From NCBI GenBank assembly GCA_028095005.1, contig CM051460.1:71215676-71279675 (forward strand): a DNA stretch of 64,000 bases, given 5' to 3'. The stretch comes from Rhynchospora pubera. Its lineage: Eukaryota; Streptophyta; Magnoliopsida; Poales; Cyperaceae. The translations under genes were made by a program, and so were the position numbers. Below the pieces are notes generated by a model. That model was not told the origin of the DNA. It did no database searches and saw nothing but the letters and a program-made list of their open reading frames with translations. Below, piece by piece: positions 10,150 to 22,045 of the stretch; positions within the stretch are counted from its first letter, which is position 1; every line of letters starts with the position of its first letter.

Positions 10150-12060
10150 ATTAGCGATAATTTGGTAATTTTAAAAATTGCACCTAAATAAATACTGAAA
10201 CTCTCTCTCTCCAAACTTTAGCCGCTTCAGATCTAATCCGTCTCTCCTCTCGCGTCTTCTCTCTCCATCGATCCTTCGCATCTTCTCTCTCCATACATGG
10301 TGACTACTAAAGGAGAGAAACGAAGTCCACTAGGTTTTCCCTCTTCCGAGCATAAATTCTCCAACCGCCGCTTCTCTTTCCTTTCCTTGTTTGAAGCAAC
10401 GCTAGGAAGAAGAAGACTTCGCCATAGGCTCCGTTTGGATAGGTGTGGGAAGAAGGAAAGAAGTATTGGAAAGTGTGTAATTTTGTGAAGAGTTTGGATT
10501 GTTTATAATTTTTTTTCTTTTTTCTTTTTTCTTCTTCCTACTTCTCAATGCATCCAAACAGAGACATAGGTAAAATCTCAAGCTCAAGTTTCTCAGTTTC
10601 TCTTCGCTGAGCGATTTGAATGGATAACGATTTAACGAAATCAATTAGTTTGGTTTGAATTTCAGGTAAGGTGCACAGATCTATTCTGCTCGAACCTAGG
10701 CGGCGGACCAACCGATTTCTTGAAAATACGAATCAAAACCACTGTTTCAAACAAGATTCCATCCATTACTTTCTGGTGGTACCCTGCACGCACGTAGATC
10801 AATCTGTGAAAACACCAACTACTGCCTTGCCTGGTTGGAGAGAGAGAAAGAGGAGGGCTGTCAAAAGAAAAGGAGAACTCGCTCAATGAATCGACTTTCG
10901 CCTTAGTAGATGTGATGTTCAAGGAATCTGGCCTGTGGTACTTTTCTTTTCTTTTTTTTTTTGCTTTTATGTGGTTATTATAAGCGGAATTTGGTAGGCA
11001 TGGCATGGTGGTAAATTTTTGTTGTGTACTTTTGACTTCTGATAATGTTGGAAGATGCTATTGGATTAGTGTTTTGTTCAGTTAATCATGAAGCACAAAT
11101 TTTTGATGATGTGTTGTTTGGTTTCACGCGAATAGGTTAATTCGTGCCCTATCCCAACACACTCGAACTGACTTATTCGCGAATAGGCTTATTGGTACAG
11201 AGTTCAGTAGAATTTGACGTTGTTTGGTCTTGAGTTGAGTTTGATTGCAGTCATATTTGGTTGAGTTATTAAGATGAAAGTGGGTTTGATTAATTTGGTT
11301 GACTGGTTGGAGTTATGAAACTCTAATCATGTCTTAAACCAGCAATTTAAGGGATCATCTTATTTCATTATGTGTTAAATTAGTATATCTAAAGGATCAT
11401 CTTGTTATATTGTATTGTTCAGTTCTCTAAGGGATCGTCTTGTTTCATTATGCGTTAAATTAGTATTTCTAAGAGATCACTTTGTTTATATGTTGTTTTT
11501 ATTGTACGTAGGAATCATATCAATTAATGACATACACTCATTTTTCTGACATAGTTGTATAAGTGTTTAGTTAGTGTCCATATATATTTTTCTTATTGCA
11601 TCTAGGGATCAATTACATCAATTACAACAATTTGTATGGTATTTATTACTTTGTGTGTCATTAGTGTTCAGTTAATTGTAAATACGGATTAAGTTAATTA
11701 TCATTAAGTGTTTAGATATACTAATTAATTATTTAGTTTTTCTAATGAATTAGTTAGTCATGATATGTGTTAGGTTAGTATCTTTAATGGATCATCTTGT
11801 TTCATTATGTATTTTTAAAAAAAACTTTACGTGACTTGAAAGGATTAAATATTATTAGAGCATTTAATTAATAATTGGTCTTAATTGTATTTTGTTTTGT
11901 TTTGTATAGGAATTACAGGACAGGACAAGACAAGAATAGTCGTGCAGAAGAAATCAATTGAGGAGTTGATGAATCGTGTTAGCTTGTAGTGGTTAAAACT
12001 GTGTTGGATTTGTTTTATTATTAATAAAAGTTATATATGTGTTCAATTCATTGTTGTAAA
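10150..12060 (+). other. Possible non-coding or captured gene fragment
   Basis: Starts with a CT-rich, 5'-UTR-like stretch (about 10200-10295), then a 63-codon ATG frame from 10297 that runs into a MITE at 10429 and resembles no protein I know. Candidate splice signals (TTTCAGGTAAGG near 10661) and a T-rich, intron-like tract (about 11040-11900) follow; the latter repeats GGATCATCTTGTTTCATTATG-type words several times (11340-11500, 11790). An exon-like piece sits at about 11910-11990. It could be a non-coding transcript or a captured fragment; no protein function is supported. Confidence 0.3.
10429..10563. mobile_element. MITE, family A copy 1 (hAT-like TIR)
   Basis: Terminal inverted repeats CTCCGTTTGGAT and ATCCAAACAGAG bound a 135-bp element; CATAGG is present on both flanks (10423-10428 and 10565-10570) as a probable target duplication. 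The arms are complementary purine/pyrimidine runs (GGAAGAAGGAAAGAAG against CTTCTTCCTACTTC). The centre AGTGTGTAATTTTGTGAAG is shared with the copies at 12811 and 31790. Non-autonomous, no coding capacity. Confidence 0.7.
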
Positions 12061-12810
12061 TGTTATATTTGTTGTATTAAATGATTAGTTTGTTTGTTCA
12101 ATTTGTTTATTTTGTTTAGTTATTAAATTAATATTTGTACTTATTTATTTTGTTGTTGTAAGTGTTTTTTTTGCCGTTTTAAATGTTCATATTTATGTCA
12201 AATTTCTACTGTAGCTAACTGAACACATAAATACTTTAAATTCATTCCTTATCGAGTTTAATTGAACACAAAAAAACTTAAAACGTCATATTATGACTGC
12301 ATCAAACTGATCACTTAACGCAAATTAACCCATCCCTTGACTCATTTAACTGAACAAAAAATTCCGTCCATTTGATGACATCAGCGCACAAAAAAAAATT
12401 TGAAAAGTTTTTTTTTCGAAATTTTTTTTGATGAAACGTCAGCAGCAGATTGATGATGTCATCAAGAAAAAAATTGGACTCATCCATTCGAATGCTTGTA
12501 TATTTTTTATTTGGATTCTGTATATCAGCTTCGTTTTTCAATTGATAGTTAATTGATGTTTTGTTTTTTTAGCAAAAAATGATGGTTAATTGATGTTGGT
12601 TGATCAAGCGTGACAATGTTAATATTTAGAAGAATTTGTTTGAAATCAACATGGTAAACTTGCGTATTGGGCTCTTCTTCTGGAACCTGAACTGAAGATT
12701 GTGGTTTAAATTTATATGGATGCTTGTTTTAAAGACTTTTTTTTATTTCAATGACTTCTGAAGAGTACATCGGTGACGGTGAGGGCTCTTGTTAGATTCG
12801 GGTTTCTGAG
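12061..12810. other. AT-rich intergenic region with TGATGACATCA words
   Basis: Mostly T-rich, gene-poor DNA. At 12350-12480 it contains TTTGATGACATCAGCG and TTGATGATGTCATCAAG. The same TGATGAYRTCATCA word recurs at the presumed 5' ends of elements near 13905, 30480 and 50555, suggesting a decayed relative. A 76-codon minus-strand frame here is AT-driven chance. Confidence 0.4.
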
Positions 12811-12957
12811 GCTCGTTTGGATAGGTGTGGGAAGAAGGAAAAAAGTAGAAAGAAGTATTGAGAAGTGTGTAACTTTGTGAAAAGTTTGGATTATTTATAA
12901 TTTATTTATTTCTTTTTTCTTTCTTCCTACCTTCTTCTCAACGCATCCAAACGGTGC
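12811..12957. mobile_element. MITE, family A copy 2
   Basis: TIRs GCTCGTTTGGAT and ATCCAAACGGTGC, with CTGAG on both sides (12806-12810, 12958-12962). Centre AGTGTGTAACTTTGTGAAA and purine-rich arms match copy 1 closely. Confidence 0.7.
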
Positions 12958-13897
12958 CTGAGAGATTGATATCTATTAAGAGAATCACGAGATATGAAGT
13001 TTTTCTTTTCTTTTTTTTTTATTTCAGGTGCATGCAAAAAATTATTTTATTTAAAATTTAAAAAATATGGCATAAATATCATTTACTTATTTGTTTGTTT
13101 ATTCATTCCGTATCGGTGCTTGGAATTTTGATGTTGAGGACCTTGAGATGTTTCAATTTTTTTCTTGGACGAATTTAGGAGTGCAAACCTTTGTAAAACG
13201 GCTTTATTAAACTTTAATAAAAAAAAAGGGCTAGCTTTTTAGGAACGGTAATTTACAGGTTTCTTCCAGTTGAACCCATCTTTAACTTTTCTCATTTTCT
13301 GTTTCTTATGTTGTCCAGTAATTGCTTAGTGCCTAATATCCAAAATCGGTAACAATTATGCTAAGGAGCGAGATTGTCACCAATTGTGAAGCTGAGATTA
13401 CAAATTTGCAATAACTTGTGACCTAAAAACTATAAAATCTATTTGGGGTGTTAGTGTTACATCAAATCCAGACAAGCCCCATTTTATGTCTCTAGAATTC
13501 TTGACAGTATTCAACAAAAAATCATCTGTGTCTACACAAATTGGTACCTCCCTGGCTCCCCACCAACTCTATAACCCCCCCTGGTGTTAGAAAATTTTAT
13601 TAAGAATAATAATATTGAGACTCGATATCACTTCAGTTAATCCCATTATAATAAACAAGTTGCTTAAAATAAATCAATTAAAAAGAAAAGTTGAAATGCT
13701 TTCCTTTTAAATATTCCATGTTTATTAAATTATTAAAAAAAATTAATGGTCAAATAAAAAGTATAATAGTAAATAAAATTCGATGACCTTATTATATTTG
13801 CATATAAAACTTTCCAACACTGAGGCCTTAGCGTTGTCCTCCTGTCACCCTACAGATCATATCGAAATTAACCAATCAAAAAATACTCCGGGCCTTT
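12958..13897. other. Intergenic, no gene seen
   Basis: AT-rich DNA with several poly-A/T runs and an isolated CTCCCTGGCTCCCCACC stretch near 13550. No coding or structural signal supported. Confidence 0.5.
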
Positions 13898-14962
13898 TCT
13901 ACAGTGTTTTTGATGACATCATCAATTCAATTTAGGCTGTTGGATCTTTCTACCTTTTGTCTGCTCCGTTGATTTGCTATCCTTTGATCTTTCCGTCCTT
14001 TTTGATCGATATGTAGCACAAGTGCTCCTCTCTCTTCATCAGACAAGCGCCTGTCCTCTAGCGTTCTCCGCCAAACTCTTCCCTTTTGCATCGACGAGTC
14101 TCCGGTGCTCCTCACAGACTTCCTCCACAGACTGTTCCTCTCTCGATGGATATAGGGTTTCTCTTGCCGCGCAAAATCTTCTCCCAATTTTCTCTTCTGC
14201 TTTCCTCACCGAAGCAAAGAAAAAGAATCGATCTTTCTCGATGGCAGTTGCCTCTTCCACTTTCCCTAGCTGACCAAAGAAAAAAAAAGGAAGTGTGACA
14301 AGGAGGAGGAGGGAGAGACAACAATCGGCAGGGATGGGAAGGTGAGCGATTGCTCAACTTTGTCTTCGCTCTTCCTACGAGTACCGAACATTGTAGTTTC
14401 TCGCCTTCTCTCCTCTAGCAGATTGAAATTGATGGGTGCTTTTGTTTGTTCCAAGGTCGATTAATTTTCCTTTTCCTTTGTTTTGCAGGTTTCTTCAATT
14501 TCGGCCTTCTGGTTTCATCTTCTGTGGAATTAAGTTAGGTAAATGCATAGTAGGCTGGGAGTAAAAAAAAAAGAAAAACTCATTTAGCTTCTATTTTGTC
14601 TTGAAAATCTGAGAGTGCGGTTAAGATCAGATTTTAAATTTCGGTGATTACTTTTGTTTGCCGCTTTTCTTTACTAATTGATTTGTTGCACTTTTCCTGA
14701 AGTTAATTTTACATTCTTTACTAATTATTAGCCGTACTAGAAGTGATTAGGAATTTATCAAGTACTCCTGTGAATTTATACACTCGATGATCCGACCTTA
14801 GTTTCGGGCATAAAAGATATACTGTCAGTAATATCGGAGATTTCATCGGTGAGGTGGGAGATCTTCGTGCCCCTGGTCCTGTGGGTTTGTACCATCTCTG
14901 TTGGCGTGCACTGACCATGTATGTCCCTCTTCTTCTCTTTTTTATATTATGATTATTATTAC

Positions 14963-14999
<37 letters not shown>

Positions 15000-17361
15000 G
15001 TTGTTGTTGTTGTTGTTATTATTATTATTATTATTATTATTGTTATTATTTGTGTTTTACCTAAATTTAACTTTTTTTTGGTGTGAAAAGCCCTTTGGCA
15101 AGGTTTCAATAAGCAAAAATAGTGATTACACTTCAGCTACAAAGTCCGAATTGGAAATAATTAGTGGGTAAGTAAAGTCAGTACATGAAACTCTATTTAT
15201 CCTAGCATACATAGCCCAACTGATGTGATTCGAATTTGTTTTCTCTATGAATATAGCAGCACACAAACTCAAGCTGGCTCATAATTAAAAATATTAAGAA
15301 AATCAAGCATAGCATGATAATCTTGCCATGGCACACAATCAGGGGATTAGCGTTGGTCCAGTTTGTGTTTGCTCATGCAAAAGTTGACATTTTTTGGCCC
15401 TTAACATATGTACCCTTTTTTCTATTTGTTTTAAAACAAATTCAGAGATATAGCTGAGTTAATCCTGACGTTCCACAAGCTATAATTGTGGTTGATTCTA
15501 ATTGTCTCATTGTTGAGCTGATCAAGCAGACAAAGGACTGATTTGGCGGCGCATATGCCACAGTATACGTTGGCACTGGTAATAGATGATACTCCTTGAA
15601 TAAAAAAGTTAATTGCCACTAATTTGAAACTATTTGATTATAAGATGTATTGTATGTACCAATAAAAAGTTAATTGCTGCTGATGTGAAACTATTTGATT
15701 GAAGGGTAATCTGAAGTAGGGAGCCTTGAGATAGAAATTTTAATCTATTTCAAGTATTGATTGAAATATTAATTGTGATCGCTTGAATTCTTTGGTAACT
15801 CCTTTGAGCAGGGTAAAAAGAACAAGGATGTAAGGGATCGCAAAATGAATAGAGGAGCAACCATAAGGTTTGCTTAGCTAATTGTTAATTTGTTCATTTC
15901 TGATATTTCTGGAAATAAAAATTAAGAAGTTGGTTGAAACTCCTCTAACAAAGTGTTAAACATGTTTTTTTTTTTTTGGGATTCGTAGCAAAAGATATCC
16001 ATGAGAGTGAACACGAATACAAGTTGTTAATCCTGCAGTGGCTAAAAATGGAAGTGACAGGAGTCCTGCCATAGCAAGTGATGAGAATTTGTCTACAAAC
16101 ATTGTCATTTGAGAGCCTGATAGGAACGCTGGCGTTTATATATCGTCGAACTATAGTAAGGTAAGGTCGAGTTCAACTTTTAATTAATATGTGGCTCATA
16201 ATTTTTTTATTTAGATTGAGTAATTCAAAACATTTGAAAAAACAATCAAAATATTATCCATGCTGTTGCATTTTAAAAAATGTAAAGGGATGATGAAATC
16301 ATTTGGTCTGCTTTTTCAGCAGAGATCTAAATCTCTGAACATAATTTTAAAGAAACTAGATTACAGAGTCTTAATTTGGTTTACCGATACTTTACAAAGG
16401 TAGATGATTGATGTTTGAGTTATGTGTTTATGAGATATGCTGTGTTAATCTCAAAGTATTAATTAGGACTTAGGCATGAGCGTGGCACTCTCATGTTGGA
16501 TCTGACATCTTCTAATCATTCTTTCTTTAGTCTTTTTTTTTTTTTCTTCACAGATTCTGCCCCAACAAAATCTTTTTTAAAACAGTTTATGATGCTATAA
16601 AGGAAAAATCTCAACAAGTAGGTAAGGAAAAGGTGTCTGCATGGTGTAAGCAGATTACCAATGTGCTCATGTGACGTGGTGTCCCCTGCCTTGGGTTATG
16701 AAGGTTCAAAACTATTTTACTATATGCAATCATTTCTTGGTTAAATTGTCTAAATAACGAAATTGTTAAATAGATTATATATTATATTGGAAGGTGTTCA
16801 TGATGAAACTATTTTACTTTTGTATCTATTATTAGAATAATAAAATTTCTATTTATGCCGTTTGTGCACAAATAGTCTAGCAATCTCGCTGTATGTAAAG
16901 ACTATTTAATTATTTGTATATAATTGTCGTTGTATATTAAAGTATCGATGGATATAAATGTAGCTATCTTGCTATTTATACCGTTTTTATGCATTATGTC
17001 GAATATAAAAAAAATGCAATTAATGAGGAACAAATTAATACTAAGTAGCCAATGTCACGATTATATATCTTGATATTTTGACTATCCTAACTATCCAGTA
17101 TTAATCATGATTATACTTTTTTGCACATGAAGTTACACAAAGAGGCACAGGTTGCTCAACCTCAAATAGAGTACTACCAGACCATTCCACCACACACGTT
17201 TAAAAAAAAAAAAAAAAGAGCCAAAAGCATACCGATGAATTGCCAATTTAGCATGAGACACTGCTGTTCATGGCAAAATATAGCAATGTTAGTGCATGAA
17301 CACAATAATAGAATGAACTACAACTCAACTTTCATCGCGCGAAGCGCGATATAGTAGCTAG
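13898..17361 (+). mobile_element. Putative non-autonomous Helitron
   Basis: The 3' end is clear: ATCGCGC-GAA-GCGCGAT (17334-17350) is a perfect 7-bp stem, followed seven bases later by CTAG and a flanking T (17358-17362), the classic Helitron terminus. The 5' end is inferred from TTTTCTACAGTGTTTTTGATG (about 13895), a motif shared with the starts at 30465 and 50541; the expected flanking A is not evident, so that border is uncertain. Inside are gene-like pieces without a long reading frame (CT-rich block 13930-14500, exon-like block 15800-15870), which Helitrons often capture. No Rep/helicase frame is present. Confidence 0.5.
14949..15056. repeat. (ATT)n/(GTT)n microsatellite
   Basis: About 100 bp of ATT triplets interrupted by a GTT block (near 14998-15017). 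A plus-strand frame running through it as poly-Ile/Val is an artefact. Confidence 0.95.
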
Positions 17362-18012
17362 TTTAAAACATTTCTATAGTATTTCGTATCATCGAGAATT
17401 TGAAACTTTCAATTTAAATAATTATGGCACTTGATTTTTCCAAATCTCTATCACTGCTCCTTATAAACACATGGATCCAAATAACAATATATTTTGATTT
17501 TATGTCTAATAAAAAAATAAATTGAGCAACCTAATTAACTACATCGCCTAGAGATTGATCAACATATCTTTATTGTCTAATATTATTTTGCTTCTTTATT
17601 TGTCATCTTTTGCTAGTAATATTGAAATTGTGTAAAATTTAATTAATACTTATATATTCTAAAATATACTTATAAATTTACTTTTGTTTAAATCAATTTA
17701 AAAAGTATCATAAAAGTTATTAAACTTGATATCTTCCCATTAACACATATAAATACAAAATGTAAAACGTAGAAAATTGGTCCTCACCACTGCCCCAAAA
17801 TACGGAGTTCTGATCCGCCCGGACTTTCCGCAGATGGAAATCTGAAGGATATTTGCTGATCTGATTAAAATAAAAAAATTCCGATCAACTTGTTCTAAGT
17901 TCTAAGCCGTCCGATCTAAATCGAGCGATCTTCTTCTGCTAGAATTCTCCATTATTGTCGATTACTGGAGAGTGGAGAGGTGAAACCAACTAAAATACAA
18001 TTATACAAGTGG
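17362..18012. other. Upstream region of DAO copy 1
   Basis: AT-rich to about 17770, then more mixed sequence with GC-bearing words (CGCCCGGACTTTCCGC near 17817). No coding signal. The distal promoter of the first dioxygenase gene probably lies here. Confidence 0.5.
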
Positions 18013-18146
18013 CCTATAAATAAAATATTAAAATGACACTCAAACATTTGTGCGAGTCCAAGAAGCGAGTCGGAGAGAAAGAGTGAGAGATAAAAAAGGC
18101 TTTGAGTTGAGACTACTAGAGAGTAGAGAGTAAAGAGAGATCATCA
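18013..18146 (+). promoter_or_regulatory. Core promoter and 5' UTR of DAO copy 1
   Basis: CCTATAAATAAAA (TATA core at 18015) lies about 130 bp before the ATG at 18147, leaving room for a transcription start near 18045 and a leader of about 100 nt. The leader is purine-rich (GAGAGAAAGAGTGAGAG) and ends ATCATCAATGG, a good plant start context. Confidence 0.6.
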
Positions 18147-19715
18147 ATGGCAACGTTACCAGTGATAGATCTCGCTGAATTCTCCGACGAGAACCAGAGG
18201 AAGAAGCTTCTAGAAGCCGCTTGCCACTGGGGCTGCTTCCGTGTAATCAACCACGGCATTTCCGGAGCTCTCCAGTCCGAAATGAAGGCCGCTGTCAAGG
18301 CGCTATTCGACCTCCCCGATGACCTCAAGCGTCGCAATTCTGACGTCATCCATGGAAGTGGTTATACGGGCCCCACTCCGAAGAACCCACTTTATGAGTC
18401 CTTTGGTCTCTATGACGCCGCTTCTCCTTCTGACGTTGATTCCTTCTGCTCTACTCTTGAAGCCCCAAATCATGTCAGGTTGTAATCTTTATTTTTTTTA
18501 TAATAAATTATTTAGGTCATTTGGGAGTGGATGTTATTGCCAATAATTGGACACCATCAGTACCAGATTATATATGTTCTCTACTTAAGTACAAATTAAC
18601 AACTGATCACAGACTATTAATATGTATTTGCTTAATATTCAGTAATAAAAGCTCTCAAACAGCCTAATTTTGACTGAAATAGCACTGCCATTTGCCAAAA
18701 TTTTCAACTTTTGACACTTGATAATGTTGTAAGGGAGACGATCAAGAGGTATGCCGAGAAATTTCATGAGGCGATTGTAGATATAGCGGCAAAATTGGCA
18801 GAGAGCATGGGGTTGAAAGATCAAAAATTTAGTGATTGGCCGTGCCAATTCCGAATTAACAAGTACAATTTCTGCCAAGATTCGGTCGGTTCGAGTGGGG
18901 TGCAGATACATACCGATTCGGGTTTCCTCACTCTGTTACAAGAAGATGAGTGTGTGGGTGGCCTGGAGATATCGGATCCGGGCTCAGATTCTTATGTTGC
19001 AGTTGACCTGTTGCCTGGTTCCCTCCTTATCAATCTTGGTGATGTTGCTAAGGTACTAATCTTTCTACTTCTGTCTTTTTTTTATTTGTATTATCTGGGA
19101 TTAGCAAACAAGTTCAATTTGAAAACCCAACAACACTGTCATCTATTGACTGGTCACTAAGACACTCTTTTATGCATGTTAATCTTGATTAGTTTCTAGC
19201 AAAAATTTGGTGGGTTTTATCTGATTTATTTAGTTAAGAATTTTGTACAAGCTGGTCAAAAAGCACTCCCATTTAAGTATTTAACCATCTATTCTACCTT
19301 GTTATATTAATTACCTGTAATGAGTTTATGACAAGCATTTGCAACAGTAGAGACAGTCTAAATAGCATGTAATCTTTGCTGATACTTTAATACTAGTGAT
19401 TAAAATCACTTTCCAGTTTCCTCTAGTAGTCATAACGCTTTCTTTGATACTTAAGCTAAAAATATAATGTAGGCATGGAGCAATGGTGTACTCCGCAATG
19501 TAAGGCACAGGGTGGAATGCAAGGCGTCAATACCTCGGTTTTCTATTGCTCTCTTTCTGTTGGCACCAAAAGATGATAAGGTGGAGGCACCGGAAGCTTT
19601 GGTTGATTCAGATCACCCACGCATGTACCAAAGTTTCTTATATGATGACTATCGAAAGCTTCGGTTGTCGACTGGATTGCGTGCTGGTGAAGCCCTTTCT
19701 CAACTCCTTATGTAA
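18147..19715 (+). CDS. DAO: DAO-like 2-oxoglutarate/Fe(II) dioxygenase, copy 1
   Basis: Exons 18147-18478, 18734-19052 and 19473-19715 (332+319+243 nt) give 297 aa, the same length as Arabidopsis DAO1. Introns of 255 and 420 nt are GT-AG, in phases 2 and 0. The N-terminal domain has VIDLAEFSD and WGCFRVINHGI; the jelly-roll core holds H170-x-D172 (VQIHTDSGFLTLLQ), H229 (NVRHRV) and R239-x-S241 (RFSIA), the iron and 2-oxoglutarate ligands. The family is soluble and oxidises indole-3-acetic acid or IAA-amino-acid conjugates to 2-oxindole forms; the auxin role here is inferred from similarity only. It is first of four tandem same-strand copies. AATAAA near 19768 is a possible polyadenylation signal. 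A related DOXC dioxygenase with another substrate remains possible. Confidence 0.9.
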
Positions 19716-22045
19716 CTAGAATAATTGTGATAATTTGCATGAAAAGGTTCGTAATGGCAAAAAGCTGGAATAAATTTGTAACAGCGATCCTCCGAAGGAT
19801 TCATGATTTAAATACATAGAAGGCTTTGGAATTGGAGAAAAATAAGAGAAATATTACCACAGATTTTGATTATTTATCTGGCTGTTGTTCATGTTGCTAT
19901 CTACATTGTAGCACTAAGGGTTTGTGACTAGTAAGTACATTACGGGCCTATTGTTGATTGATTATGCTCAATAACCAAACTATATATTTTTATTTCATTA
20001 AACATAATAATATAGTCCTTATAGTTATATAATAAGTTAGATAACCATATATCCATTACATGTTTAAATAAAAAAAAAAGATTTACTAGCCCAAGAAGAA
20101 ACTACTTTTTTGATCGCTTAAAATTTAGAAGAAAAAAGAATCTGCTACTTGAAAAAGAAATAATAAAAAAGATCTAGTCAAACAATTACTCTCCTATGAG
20201 GCTTTGCTCCTGGAAGGGTATAAATTAAGATAACGACGAAATTATGACAAAAATTATTTAAACATTGAATGTTGTAAAGCCATGGCCGTAAAGATGAAAG
20301 TCGTGCCGCGGCCCGCGGGGGGCGGGTAAAGTCATTGTCGTAAAGATGAAAGTCGAGGGCGTGGTGACAAATAGAAGATCCAATACAATATCAAAGATCG
20401 AAAGCACGATTGTTAAATTAACTAAATGTGCTAGAAAAATTAATTTCAAATGGAAATTTTGCTTTAAAGTAAAAAGAGAATCAGAGATAGAATTGTCATC
20501 AATTGAATTGTTGAACTCGTACACACAATCTCAGAAGAATTATGATGGGTATAATCAAGATGGATATAAAAATTGAATGTTCAATATCAAAGTTAACCAG
20601 TGAACGCTTGCCAAGTAAGTGCATGAGTTATGAATGTTTGAATTCATAAGAATCGCCAAATTAAGGGTTGTATAATAAAAGAGGCCTTTATTGCTATATA
20701 ACCATGCACCTGATAAAAATAGAAATGCAAAAATACGGTCATAAATAGAGAAAAAAAATCACGGATTTTAGTTAATACTATATAGATTTGTCATATCTTA
20801 CTAATTAGCCCAATTATCATTAACAAGATTTATAACTAAAAAAATTCTAAAAACATTTAAATACCTAGTATTCATGCCTTACTTTTGAATATCTTAATCA
20901 TAAGTACTTATAAGTCAATTAAAAAATAATTATTAAATGTGATTAGATATATCATGTATTTATGTGTCTCTAAATTTTCAAATCAAGATTAAGTGTTGTC
21001 ACGATGTTATCATATATATGTGTTCTGGCATATCTAATAAAAATTAAATTGATAATCTCTAACAAAATTAGTAAAAATGTCTAAAAGTAATCTTGCCATC
21101 TTGAACTATATTCCGCTTTGTTGTTTTCTTTTCTTTATAGCGACAACAAGTCGAGGTCTTGATGTCCATTTTATTAAGCGGAAGTGGCGGCAAAGAGGGA
21201 ACTGCACGACACCCCCGCGGGGCGCGGGCCCCGCAGTTATTTTTCCTTGAACAAAAGAAAAAAAAATGCAGACGTCAATTTTCTGATTTAGTAAAAATCG
21301 TAGACAAATTGCTCACCAATTACACAATTCCGATTCAAGAGATTCACTTGTTTGATCCAGGTTGATAAGCCATTGGTGTGGTCCTGTGGATCCACTCTTG
21401 ACAATAAAAGTCTCCATTCGTATGCACGAGTGAAAAGGCACAACAACCTTAGGAATTTCTTTTAGGTAAAATCATTGACATACCCTCTAATTCTCTCTAA
21501 TTGTATATTTACCCCTCTAATATTTAATTTTGTATATTTACTCTTATAATCATGTCTTTTATCCAAATTTATCATTTTCATCTAGTTTAATAATTTTCTA
21601 ATTCTAAAAAATAAAAATCGTCTTCTAAAATTAATGACTAGAATGCCCTTCTCTTTGTTTAAAAATCAATTACCCGCAGTGGCGATTACCTTTGCCTTCT
21701 CAGATGTTTTGCATCTTTTCCTTTTATTTCTGAATTTATTATAAAAAGCTTTTTGAATTTTTTTCTACAGAAATCCAAAATAAAATTGCAAAATCAAGAA
21801 CGGCTGACTACCGGCCCTTTTGAAAATTCTAACGGCCTGCATGGCTGCATGCGCAGTTAGAGTTGTGAGGTTTGTTCCTTATCTGGTTTGTTGGACGCAC
21901 TGGGCCACTGGGACCTCGACGATATCCTCTCCACCAATTCAAGAAAACGCTCTCTCGCCCCCATCTTTCCTGCCATTTTCAAAATCAATAAATAAGTCTG
22001 TGAGAGAGTGAGAAACAGGTAACTTGTGTGTTGTGAGGGGAATTC
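19716..22045. other. Spacer between DAO copies 1 and 2
   Basis: Holds the copy 1 3' flank (19720-20200), whose motifs (ACTAGTAAGTACATTA, GGGCCTATTGTTGATT, CGCTTAAAATTTAGAAGAA) recur without a gene at 39205-39490. Two abrupt GC-rich knots stand in AT-rich DNA: GCCGCGGCCCGCGGGGGGCG (20309) and CCCCCGCGGGGCGCGGGCCC (21211). CGTAAAGATGAAAGTCG is duplicated around the first (20286, 20338). From 21283 to about 21450 the sequence parallels 32395-32590 upstream of copy 4. A TATA-like TATAAAA (21740) and CAATAAATAAG (21984) precede copy 2. No gene seen. Confidence 0.5.

Noticed and set aside
14901..15086. Plus-strand frame of mostly Ile and Val
   Set aside because: Produced by the ATT/GTT microsatellite.
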